Position numbers and translations under genes: made by a program
In this document: one piece after another, positions 27,304 through 35,526 of the stretch
How the letters are laid out: every line of letters starts with the position of its first letter
Position numbering within the stretch: the first letter of the stretch is position 1
Source of the DNA: Paenibacillus vini
GTDB lineage: Bacteria; Bacillota; Bacilli; Paenibacillales; Paenibacillaceae
Assembly: GCF_018403325.1 (NCBI RefSeq)
Contig: NZ_BOSL01000004.1
Span: 186,001 to 250,000 of the forward strand
DNA length: 64,000 nucleotides
Direction: 5' to 3'
Notes under the pieces: generated by a model
The model's database searches: none
Told to the model about the DNA's origin: nothing
The model's input: only the letters and a program-made list of their open reading frames with translations

Positions 27304-27988
27304 TTTAATGAAGCTGGAATTGAAGAAGAATAAGATTCGCGGTAATATTGTGGGCGGATTTATTGCGACCTTCCTGATCATGTTCTTTGTGATCGTTCTT
27401 AATTATGATACTACGGAAGAGATACCTTTCTCCGATTACAATGCCATATTTGCTTTTATCAATACCTTTACATCCATCACGTTCACCATATTCGCGTCCG
27501 TGCTGCTGGCCAAGTATATTATTGATGAATATAAAAGCGGCTCTATCACGGTGCTATTTATGTATCCGCTGGAACGCAAAAAGCTGCTTCTTGCCAAAAT
27601 CGCCGTTGTCTTCCTGTTTACGTTCCTATTCGGGATCATATCCCGTGTTGTGATTTTCACTGGCTTCTACTGGTATAACCAATATGCCCATTTTATTCCC
27701 GGTACCTTGGGGACCGAATTGCTGCTTCAACAAGGCGTCGGCGTTCTCGTGAATTCGGTCATGGTCAGCTGCATCAGCCTGGCTTCACTCTATTTCGGGA
27801 TGCGTAAGCACTCGGTTCCCGCTACGATCGTATCTGCGATTATCATTGGAGTTATTTTGAATTCCACGAGTGGAACCAATGGTTTTACGCTAAATTCGAT
27901 CATTATTATTCCCGCTACATTCGCTGTGATCGGCATCCTGGTTGCGTATTTGGCGATTCGGAACGTGGAGGTTAAGGATGTAACGTAA
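27296..27988 (+). CDS. ABC-2 type permease subunit, first of two paralogs
   Basis: 230 residues with six hydrophobic segments. GTG 27296 is chosen because GGAGG lies nine bases upstream and the N-terminus (MLNLMKLELKK) mirrors the next gene. It shares the FASVLL.(K/Q)(Y/F)II(D/N)EYK core and FTF.F...SRVVIFTGFY with its neighbour, indicating tandem duplication. Probably forms a heterodimeric channel with it. Confidence 0.85.
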   Translation: MLNLMKLELKKNKIRGNIVGGFIATFLIMFFVIVLNYDTTEEIPFSDYNAIFAFINTFTSITFTIFASVLLAKYIIDEYKSGSITVLFMYPLERKKLLLAKIAVVFLFTFLFGIISRVVIFTGFYWYNQYAHFIPGTLGTELLLQQGVGVLVNSVMVSCISLASLYFGMRKHSVPATIVSAIIIGVILNSTSGTNGFTLNSIIIIPATFAVIGILVAYLAIRNVEVKDVT

Positions 27989-28005
27989 GGGAGGTGGCAA
28001 ATGGA

Positions 28006-28680
28006 ATGCTAAATTTAATAAAACTGGAAATGCAAAAGTATAAACTAAAGGGTACCATTCTGGGAGGGGTCATCGCCATTCTCATATTCATGGGCTCCCT
28101 TATCGCGGTAAACTATGACGAACCTTTAAAAAGCTACAAAGAAGCGTACCTGTTGACGAACTCCGCTTCATTCATTTTCATCATTTTTGCTTCCGTATTG
28201 TTATCGCAGTTCATTATCAATGAATACAAAAACAAAACCGTGACCGTGCTGTTCATGTACCCCTTAAGCCGGAAAAAGCTCCTGACGGCAAAGATGTCTA
28301 TCGTTGTCCTGTTTACTTTTGTGTTCAGCTTGCTCTCCAGGGTAGTGATTTTCACCGGATTTTATATTTTCAATCAGTTCGCTCAGATCGTTGACGAGGA
28401 GCTAACGAATAGTATGCTGGTTAATTACGGAGCCGGGTTTCTGTCCGGGGCGGTCATGACCAGTTGTATCAGTCTTGTCCCGCTTTACTTCGGAATGCGG
28501 AAATACTCGGCGTCCGCAACTATCGTCTCCGCGGTTATCCTTATGGCGGTTTTGAATATCGGCAGCGGTACAGAGTTTACCTTGAATTCCATCGTTTATA
28601 TTCCCGCAGCTTTGGCGGTGACCGGTGTCCTGGTTGCTTTGCTTACTCTCCGAAATGTGGAGGGCAAGGACGTCTTATAA
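28006..28680 (+). CDS. ABC-2 type permease subunit, second paralog
   Basis: 224 residues with six hydrophobic segments, clearly related to the preceding gene (EYKNKTVTVLFMYPLSRKKLL versus the neighbour's EYKSGSITVLFMYPLERKKLL). ATG 28006 is chosen by homology with the paralog (MLNLIKLEMQK); GGGAGGT lies upstream. Last gene of the transporter operon. Confidence 0.85.
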   Translation: MLNLIKLEMQKYKLKGTILGGVIAILIFMGSLIAVNYDEPLKSYKEAYLLTNSASFIFIIFASVLLSQFIINEYKNKTVTVLFMYPLSRKKLLTAKMSIVVLFTFVFSLLSRVVIFTGFYIFNQFAQIVDEELTNSMLVNYGAGFLSGAVMTSCISLVPLYFGMRKYSASATIVSAVILMAVLNIGSGTEFTLNSIVYIPAALAVTGVLVALLTLRNVEGKDVL

Positions 28681-28686
28681 AAGAAT

Positions 28687-28732
28687 GAAACCCCATGGAT
28701 ATCCACCTAAAAGTGAACATCCATGGGGTTTC
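28687..28732. terminator. Perfect 14-bp stem-loop between convergent genes
   Basis: GAAACCCCATGGAT pairs exactly with ATCCATGGGGTTTC. T-runs are weak on both sides, but the position between convergent operons supports a shared terminator. Confidence 0.65.
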
Positions 28733-28739
28733 TGAGTCT

Positions 28740-30239
28740 TTATGAGGACTTGCTGATCCTCTTATATTCGTTCGGCGTAACGCCGACGATTCGTTTGAAC
28801 AGCTTGTTAAAGTAAGCCGGATCGGGGTATCCGACCTCGCTGCCGACTTCATGTATTTTCAGCTCCGCGGATTCAGCCAGCAGTTGCTTCGCCTTGCGAA
28901 TCCGGACTTCGATCAGGTAGTCGGTTATGGTCAGACCGGTTTCATGCTTGAACAGCTTGCTAAGATAGCTCGGCGTTAAATACACCATGCTGGCCAGATG
29001 GCTCAGGTCCGCCGGTTTGTCATAATGCTCGGCGATCCACTTCTTGACGATTTCCACGGATTTGCCGCCTTGGGCGAGCCGGCCTTCGCGGATTTGCTGC
29101 AAAGTCTCGGAGAACTCCTCCATAAAGCGGTCCTTTAGTTCATGGAACGTCAGGCAGGTCAGCAAATGTTCCTCCAATTGCAGCGGAAGGCCCGGCCCGA
29201 ATATTCTCGCCCATTCCGGGAGTTCGGTGCCTGCGATTTCTATCGCAAACCGGCAAAGTTGAAGGATGGAAGCGCGCGAAGCCTTGGCCTGCTCAAGCTC
29301 ATGAAGCTGCAGCTCCAGGCTTTTCAGCGCTTGAGGAATATTTAACACTTGGACGGCTTGAGCGAGCGTCTCCCGGTTTCGCGCGAACAACCCGGCCACA
29401 TCGGGCTCCTGTTCGTAAGCCGGGCTGAAGCTGGAATAGCCCCAGGCCTCCCGTCCATACATGCCGCGGTCACAGGCGGTCTTTGCCTCGTAATAGGCTC
29501 TGCCAAGTTCCGACGGATGGCTGTATCCGAGGCTCGATCCGGCCATAACAATACCCGGATGGGGGAATTGCCGGAGCGAATCCGCCAGCCTTGCTATATC
29601 GTCAGCATCCGGCAGCTCATTATAATAGCTGACCAGGGTGATGCCTTCCTCCCCGGTGTCCACAGTGTCAAACCGGAATTGGGGCTGCCGCCGGAGCAGG
29701 GAGACGCTGGAGTGGAGCGCCTCCATATCGCTGCCCTTGAGGACGGTTACCGACAAATGAGGCAATGGCAAGATGAGCTCGGGAAGTCGGTCGCAGAGCG
29801 CCGGATCGCCCTTCAGGTAAGAAAGGAGGAGGCCGGAACGCAGTTGCTGCTCTTTTCCCAAGGCAAGCTCTTTGTCCTCGTCTAACTGATATAGCAAACC
29901 GAATAACTGTTTTTTGTTGATCGGTTTCAGCAAATAATCCACCGCCGAGTATCTCAGCGCCTGCCGCGCATATTCGAAATCGGTAAACCCGCTCATGATA
30001 ATGCAGCGGGCTTCGGGCCGAATGCTCCTCAGTTCCTTGATCAGCTCCAGGCCGTCAACGAGCGGCATTCGGATATCCGTAATGACTGCGTCAAATTCCG
30101 AGTCTTGAGCAAAGTCCAGCAATTCTTGTCCGTTGGAGAAAGAACCGGTGATAAGAAACCGGTCGCTCTCTTTGCCGATCATCTTGCCTAATCCTTCGCG
30201 AATGGATAATTCGTCGTCGACAATGACAATTCGCAGCAT
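28740..30239 (-). CDS. AraC-type two-component response regulator (YesN family)
   Basis: 499 residues. N-terminal receiver with VDDE at 7-10 and Asp55 (TDIRMP), then KPI near residue 105. A variable middle region follows. The C-terminal AraC/XylS domain has both HTH units (ADLSHLASMVYLTPSYLSKLFK; KIHEVGSEVGYPDPAYFNKLFKR). Last gene of the mannoside operon, 14 bases after its kinase. It likely activates the binding-protein promoter and perhaps the divergent mannosidase. Confidence 0.93.
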   Translation of the reverse strand: MLRIVIVDDELSIREGLGKMIGKESDRFLITGSFSNGQELLDFAQDSEFDAVITDIRMPLVDGLELIKELRSIRPEARCIIMSGFTDFEYARQALRYSAVDYLLKPINKKQLFGLLYQLDEDKELALGKEQQLRSGLLLSYLKGDPALCDRLPELILPLPHLSVTVLKGSDMEALHSSVSLLRRQPQFRFDTVDTGEEGITLVSYYNELPDADDIARLADSLRQFPHPGIVMAGSSLGYSHPSELGRAYYEAKTACDRGMYGREAWGYSSFSPAYEQEPDVAGLFARNRETLAQAVQVLNIPQALKSLELQLHELEQAKASRASILQLCRFAIEIAGTELPEWARIFGPGLPLQLEEHLLTCLTFHELKDRFMEEFSETLQQIREGRLAQGGKSVEIVKKWIAEHYDKPADLSHLASMVYLTPSYLSKLFKHETGLTITDYLIEVRIRKAKQLLAESAELKIHEVGSEVGYPDPAYFNKLFKRIVGVTPNEYKRISKSS

Positions 30240-30253
30240 AGCCTATTCCTCCT

Positions 30254-32080
30254 TTAAGCATAACTGTTCGGTTCCGGCAAAGGCATTTCCCCAGTCCTCA
30301 AAAAGCCGGAAATACGCAGGGTAACTATCGTACCTTCTCCAAGTCTGCTGCTCACGACAAGCCCCGAATTCTCTCCATAATGCAGGCGAACGCGTTCATT
30401 CACATTACGCAAACCGATGCCGAATTTATCCGTCTTTCCATCCTTTAGGCTTTGATTGAGCGAAGCCAGTCTTTCCTCGTCCATGCCGACCCCGTCGTCA
30501 TGAATGGTGAAAATCACATCGTCCCGTTCGCTCCAGGCTGTAATCGTGATCGTCCCGGGTTCCGCCTGCTTCTCCAGCCCGTGGAAAATGGCATTCTCCA
30601 CAATCGGCTGGAACACCAATTTAATGATCGGCAAGGAATGATACGTTTCAGGGATCAGGAAGCAGTAACTGATTTTCTCCGGAAATCTGAGCTGAAGCAG
30701 CTGCAAATAATTTTCCACATGCTGCAATTCTTGCTTCACGGTAACGATCTCATCGCTGCGGGTAATGCTGTAGCGGAGCAGCAGTCCAAGCAGATAGGTC
30801 AGCTCTGCGACGCGGTCGTCATCATTCAGCTCGGCCAGCATGCGGATCGATTCCAGCGTGTTATAAATAAAATGCGGATTGATTTGATTTTGCAGGGCCA
30901 GCATATCGGCCTTTTGTTTGCTCTGTTCCGTTTCGTACACTTCCTGCAGCAGGTCGCGGACCCGGCCGATCATCCGGTTGAAATGGCTGCCCAGCATCCC
31001 GATTTCATCGTTGTATTTCACATTCACCCGGACATCCAGCTTACCGCGCTGCACCTGCTTCATTAACTGGACGGTCCGCTTCATCGGCTTGGTGAGTGCA
31101 TACGAGATAAACATCGCCACCAGCAGAGCAAAAGAAAGAATCGACAGCGTCATGATCATCATGGCGTTACGACTCTGCTTCATTGGAGCGAGCAGTTCCT
31201 TAAGCGGAATATACACAAGCGTCTTCCAGCCGGTGCTCTCGGAAACGGAATAGACCGCCATATACGGTTCGCCGCCGATGTCCAACCGAAAGTTGCCCCG
31301 CGACGCAGTCGCCTGAGCGAGTAGAGGGCTTCCGCTTAAGTCTTTGCCTAGCTCGGCCGGATCGCTGTTATAGACGACCTTTCCAAGGTCATCCACGATC
31401 AACGTGTCGCCATGGGTTACCGTGTTCAGGGGCTGAATAATTCCCTCGAATAAACTGATATCGACATCGATGACGATCATTCCGATATTTTTGAGCGTGC
31501 TGACAGACTGGATAGAACGCATGACGGTAAAAACTTGCCGTTGTTCGGAAACGTTGACGCGGATCGGGTGCGTGCCGGTCAGTACCGTAGCCGTGCTGGC
31601 CTGCTCGGTCCGAACCCTCCATTCCGCCAATCTTTCGTAAGGATACAGCTCATTGACCCCAGGCTTGTTATAGTAAAAAATCGAATTGTAATGATCGATC
31701 ATATAGACGGCGGAGATTTCTTCTTTCGTGTTCGCCAGATACATAAGAAACATATTGACGCTTGAGTTCTTATCCCAATCCGTCCCCTTCTGGTCAAGAT
31801 ATTTTTGAACGTCCTTGTTATACAGGGGAAGGATGGTATACCGCTTCAGATCCGCAATATACCTGTCGACTTTATCCATCGCGTTGTCTGTCATTTGGCC
31901 TGCCGACGCCGTCGTGCTGGCGAGCACGGAGTTGGAATTGGTACGGTAGGAAGAGTAACTGACATAGGTGATCGGCAGCGTAATTAAAAATACGAAGATG
32001 ACCACCAGTTTTTTCTGCATCGACAGATTGGCAAAAAACAGCCACGATTTCCGGAATAGATTACGGATCAGCTTGATCAA
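30254..32080 (-). CDS. Sensor histidine kinase, YesM family, with extracellular Cache-like domain
   Basis: 608 residues from TTG 32080 (GAGGGG upstream). Transmembrane helices at about 24-44 and 303-326 flank a Cache-like extracellular domain. A HAMP segment and the His_kinase core follow, with His403 in QNQINPHFIYNTLES. The ATPase part has QPIVENAIFHG, DDGVGM and GIGLRNVNER. It probably senses the imported sugar, directly or through the binding protein. Confidence 0.92.
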   Translation of the reverse strand: MIKLIRNLFRKSWLFFANLSMQKKLVVIFVFLITLPITYVSYSSYRTNSNSVLASTTASAGQMTDNAMDKVDRYIADLKRYTILPLYNKDVQKYLDQKGTDWDKNSSVNMFLMYLANTKEEISAVYMIDHYNSIFYYNKPGVNELYPYERLAEWRVRTEQASTATVLTGTHPIRVNVSEQRQVFTVMRSIQSVSTLKNIGMIVIDVDISLFEGIIQPLNTVTHGDTLIVDDLGKVVYNSDPAELGKDLSGSPLLAQATASRGNFRLDIGGEPYMAVYSVSESTGWKTLVYIPLKELLAPMKQSRNAMMIMTLSILSFALLVAMFISYALTKPMKRTVQLMKQVQRGKLDVRVNVKYNDEIGMLGSHFNRMIGRVRDLLQEVYETEQSKQKADMLALQNQINPHFIYNTLESIRMLAELNDDDRVAELTYLLGLLLRYSITRSDEIVTVKQELQHVENYLQLLQLRFPEKISYCFLIPETYHSLPIIKLVFQPIVENAIFHGLEKQAEPGTITITAWSERDDVIFTIHDDGVGMDEERLASLNQSLKDGKTDKFGIGLRNVNERVRLHYGENSGLVVSSRLGEGTIVTLRISGFLRTGEMPLPEPNSYA

Positions 32081-32113
32081 AAGAACCCCTCGTCCTTTCC
32101 TGCAGATTGCCTC

Positions 32114-32947
32114 CTATTTTACCGCACCGCTCGCAACTCCTTCAAAGATATATTTTTGGAGGAAAAAGTACAGCACTACGGTCGGCAGCAAAATGAGCAG
32201 GATCGCGGCGCTGATCAAATTCCAGTTGGCGATGTTAATGCCCTGGAAGCGCATCAGAACGGTCGTTACGACCCCCAAGCTCTGTTTTGGCATGTAGAGA
32301 TAAGGGGTGTACATGTCGTTGTAAATACTGATGGATTTCAGAATGATCAACGTCGACGTTGCCGGCGTCAGCAGCGGGAAAATGATCGACCGGTAAATCC
32401 GGAAGAGCGAAGCGCCTTCCACCATGGCGTTCTCATCGAGATCCACCGGAATGTTGCGGATAAACTGCAAATAGAGAATGATCTGGATGACATCGGCTCC
32501 GATATACAGAATGATGGGGGCACCCATCGTGTTGTACAGTCCGAGCGACTTGATGATCCCGAAGGTAGCTACCTGGGTCGTAATGCTTGGAATAACGGTG
32601 GCAAACAGGTAAAGCCCGAACACCGCCTTTTTCATTCTGAAATTAAATCGGCCCAGCACGTAAGCAACCATCGTGCCAAACATAATGTTAAATACAAGCG
32701 CCACGCAGATAATGATCAATGTATTGCCGAAGCCGCTCAGGAGGCCGCCCCGTTCAAAGACAACCTTGAAGTTCTCGAAGTTGAAGAAGCTCTTCGGCAG
32801 GGCCATGGTGCTGGCCGTGTTGAATTCCTCATCCGCTTTGAACGAGTTTACGATGACCACATAGGGAGGAAACAGGACCACGAAGACCCCGATCAGCAAA
32901 GAGAGGTACTTTAACGCGTCCATAATCTTGAATTTTTTCGCGTTCAT
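32114..32947 (-). CDS. Carbohydrate ABC transporter permease, MalG type
   Basis: 277 residues, six transmembrane helices, with the EAA loop EGASLFRIYRSIIFPLL. Its ATG overlaps the stop of the upstream permease (ATGA, 32944-32947). Forms the membrane channel with the MalF-type partner. As usual for this class, no ATPase gene is in the operon; a shared MsmX-like ATPase encoded elsewhere is expected. Confidence 0.92.
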   Translation of the reverse strand: MNAKKFKIMDALKYLSLLIGVFVVLFPPYVVIVNSFKADEEFNTASTMALPKSFFNFENFKVVFERGGLLSGFGNTLIIICVALVFNIMFGTMVAYVLGRFNFRMKKAVFGLYLFATVIPSITTQVATFGIIKSLGLYNTMGAPIILYIGADVIQIILYLQFIRNIPVDLDENAMVEGASLFRIYRSIIFPLLTPATSTLIILKSISIYNDMYTPYLYMPKQSLGVVTTVLMRFQGINIANWNLISAAILLILLPTVVLYFFLQKYIFEGVASGAVK

Positions 32948-33840
32948 TTGTTGTTCCCTCCTCTGCTAAGCACAAATTGCTGAAGCCCTACTACCGCAAT
33001 GACAAAGAACAGGAGGATGATGCTCATAGCGGACGCAAGACCGTAATTGTTGAAGGCGAATGCGGTATCAACCACGCGCTGCACATAGGTTTGGCTCGCT
33101 CCGGCCGGTCCGCCCTTGGTCAATACGAACGGCAGGTCGAAGACTTCGAGCGCTCCCGTCACGGTCAGGAACAGGTTCAACTGGATGACCGGCTTCATGT
33201 TGGGCAAGGTGATGCGCCAAAAGGTTTGCCAGGCATTGGCGCCGTCGATTTTAGATGCTTCGTAAATGTCCTTCGGAATAGCCTGCAGGGATGCGATATA
33301 GATGACCATGTTATAGCCCATAAACCGCCACAGGCCGGTTGAGGCAAGCGAGTAGTTGACGAGTCCGGCGGTGCCGAGCCAGCTGGTTTCGCCCAGCTTG
33401 GTCAGCCCGATACTGTTCAGGAACAAATTCAGCGAGCCCTGTGTAGTATCAAATACATAGCCGAACATAAAAGCTACCGCAACGCCATTCATAATGTAGG
33501 GCAGGAACAGGAGCAGCCGGAAGCCGTTTCTTCCGCGCAGCCTGCCGTTCAGCACCACGGCGAAATAAATCGCCACGACGTTCTGGATTAATCCCATGAC
33601 AAAATAGGCGAAGTTATGAGTAAAGACCCCGAAGATATCGGGATTCGAGAATACTTCCTTATAGTTATCCAATCCAACCCAAGGTTTCTCCGGGCTGTAT
33701 CCGTCCCAATCCGTGAAGCTGAAGAAGACGAGCTTGGCGGCCGGGTAATAGGTGAAGAGCAGCAACAAGGCTACCGGTATGAGCAGGAATGTAAATATGA
33801 TGATATTTTTTTGTCTGTTGTAGGTCATAGTCCTGAACAT
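32944..33840 (-). CDS. Carbohydrate ABC transporter permease, MalF type
   Basis: 298 residues, six transmembrane helices, EAA loop EASKIDGANAWQTFWRITLP. Lies between the binding protein and the MalG-type permease. A stem-loop lies in the gap after the binding-protein gene, which probably lowers expression relative to it. Confidence 0.92.
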   Translation of the reverse strand: MFRTMTYNRQKNIIIFTFLLIPVALLLLFTYYPAAKLVFFSFTDWDGYSPEKPWVGLDNYKEVFSNPDIFGVFTHNFAYFVMGLIQNVVAIYFAVVLNGRLRGRNGFRLLLFLPYIMNGVAVAFMFGYVFDTTQGSLNLFLNSIGLTKLGETSWLGTAGLVNYSLASTGLWRFMGYNMVIYIASLQAIPKDIYEASKIDGANAWQTFWRITLPNMKPVIQLNLFLTVTGALEVFDLPFVLTKGGPAGASQTYVQRVVDTAFAFNNYGLASAMSIILLFFVIAVVGLQQFVLSRGGNNK

Positions 33841-33877
33841 TCCTTAAATCCCTTCTTTCCGCGTCTGATGATTGAAA

Positions 33878-33913
33878 GCAAAATGGATTATCGCCACCGA
33901 TAACCCATTTTGC
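33878..33913 (-). promoter_or_regulatory. Intercistronic stem-loop after the binding-protein gene
   Basis: GCAAAATGG-TTATCG pairs with CGATAA-CCATTTTGC. No T-run follows, so this is more likely an mRNA-stabilising or processing hairpin than a terminator. Confidence 0.6.
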
Positions 33914-33920
33914 CTGAAGA

Positions 33921-35258
33921 TTAATAACCGAGTTCTTTTTTAGCTTTGGCCCACGCCTTGTTCCACTTGTCGAGAACCGCTTGAGGGTCCTTTGCAAGTA
34001 CGAATTCCTGTGCGATTGCAGGCAAATCGATTTGGGCTTTGTTCGAGATTTCGATGACCTTCGGATCATCAGCTACGCCTTCTTGCATCTCCACGCCGGT
34101 TGCCTGGAATTCAGCCAATTGCGAAAGCTTGGATTCCCGGCCTTTCAGCGGAGAAATAAAGCCTGCGAAATCTTCATAGCCGGATTCTTCAATCATCCAA
34201 GTCAGGAAAGCTTTGGTTGCTTCCAGGTTCTTGCTGTCTTTGTTTACCGCGTAGAAAAAGTCAGGGTTAAACGGAGCTCTGTTCGAGCCGGAGTTGTCAA
34301 ACGGAAGCGGGAAGAAACCGATGTTGTCGGATTCGGCACCTACGCCGATAACTTGGTTGATAACCCAGTTGCCAAGGAAGTACATAGCCATTTTGCCGTT
34401 AGCGATATCTTTTTTGGATTGTTCCCAGTTGGTGGAGTTGATGTCTTTTTCCAGATAACCTTTGTCGTTCAGCGTTTTTAACAGCATCATAGCTTTGCCG
34501 TAGCCGTTATCCATGGAGAACGGAGCTTCCATATTGATTCTTTCGTTAGGGAAATCCTTGTTGTTCTCGATGATGCGCGGCATATCGTATACCCAGCTTC
34601 CGAGCGGCCATTTATCCTTAAAGTTGGAAGAGAGCGGGATGACGCCGTTTTGTTTGAGCTTCTCGCAAGCGGCAAGGAAATCGTCCCAGGTTTTCGGGAC
34701 TTCCGTAATTCCGGCATCGGCGAACGCCTTTTTGTTATACACGATCCCGGAAGTCGAGTTACCGGTAGTGATTCCGTAAAGCTTGCCGTCATACGATTTA
34801 AAGTCTTTGAAGGTCAGCTCGCTGCTGAACTGCAAGTCATCGAGCGAAGCGAAATATTTGGGAAGATCGGAATTCGGAATGTCCGGAATGAACATCAGGT
34901 CCGGCAACTCTCCGCTGGCCATTCGTACTTTGATTTGCTGATTGTAATCGGTTTGGCTTGCTTCGAATTCGATTTTGATATCGGGATATTTCTCGTTAAA
35001 ACGTTTGACGTATTCGTCGTACTCCTTGCCGATCATATCCGTGCGGTTCGTCAGGAAAGTGACCTTGCCGCTAAGCTTTTCCGCCGTTCCTTCGCCGCTG
35101 TTAGCTCCGGAGTTTTCCCCTGCGGATTGGTTCGTGTTCGATTTGCCGGTATTTCCGCTGTTTCCGGACTTGCTGTTTCCGTTATTGCCGCCGCAGCCGG
35201 CCAGGATGGCGGATAATGAGAAAACCATCAGAAATGTAAGTAGAATGCCTTTCTTCAT
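33921..35258 (-). CDS. Sugar-binding lipoprotein of an ABC transporter (family 1 solute-binding protein)
   Basis: 445 residues. Lipoprotein signal with LSAILAGC lipobox (Cys at 22), a Gly/Asn/Ser-rich linker, then a family-1 extracellular sugar-binding domain (TSGIVYNKKAFADAGITEVPKTWDDF). It captures an oligosaccharide outside the membrane. The adjacent beta-mannosidase suggests beta-mannosides. GAGGGG precedes the ATG; a cre site lies just upstream. First gene of the five-gene minus-strand operon. Confidence 0.92.
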   Translation of the reverse strand: MKKGILLTFLMVFSLSAILAGCGGNNGNSKSGNSGNTGKSNTNQSAGENSGANSGEGTAEKLSGKVTFLTNRTDMIGKEYDEYVKRFNEKYPDIKIEFEASQTDYNQQIKVRMASGELPDLMFIPDIPNSDLPKYFASLDDLQFSSELTFKDFKSYDGKLYGITTGNSTSGIVYNKKAFADAGITEVPKTWDDFLAACEKLKQNGVIPLSSNFKDKWPLGSWVYDMPRIIENNKDFPNERINMEAPFSMDNGYGKAMMLLKTLNDKGYLEKDINSTNWEQSKKDIANGKMAMYFLGNWVINQVIGVGAESDNIGFFPLPFDNSGSNRAPFNPDFFYAVNKDSKNLEATKAFLTWMIEESGYEDFAGFISPLKGRESKLSQLAEFQATGVEMQEGVADDPKVIEISNKAQIDLPAIAQEFVLAKDPQAVLDKWNKAWAKAKKELGY

Positions 35259-35286
35259 GCTTCGATCGCCCCTCTTTTATGGTATT

Positions 35287-35300
35287 TGTTAGCGCTTACA
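35287..35300. promoter_or_regulatory. CcpA cre site
   Basis: TGTTAGCGCTTACA fits the cre consensus (TGWAANCGNTNWCA) with one deviation and is nearly palindromic. It lies about 30 bases before the binding-protein ATG and just downstream of a possible minus-strand -10 (TATACAAT on the minus strand), a place where CcpA represses. Confidence 0.75.
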
Positions 35301-35466
35301 GTTAAATTGTATACTACTTGTTAGGGGACTTTAAATGTGCTGAGTTATTTTTTATTGTCCTGGATTATGCTGTTTTGTCTGCGTGTTTTCATATTATATT
35401 ACAGAAAGAAATCAGGGAATGGGTCATTTGTTCTAGTGCTGATCTAACAAATAGCTAACAAAAATA

Positions 35467-35494
35467 TTGATATTTACAGATAATCAGGGATAAT
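35467..35494 (+). promoter_or_regulatory. SigA-type promoter of the beta-mannosidase
   Basis: TTGATA at 35467-35472, a 16-base spacer and GATAAT at 35489-35494, about 30 bases before the ATG. Confidence 0.55.
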
Positions 35495-35526
35495 GAGAGA
35501 TAAGACATCGTTTTCATGGAGGGCTT

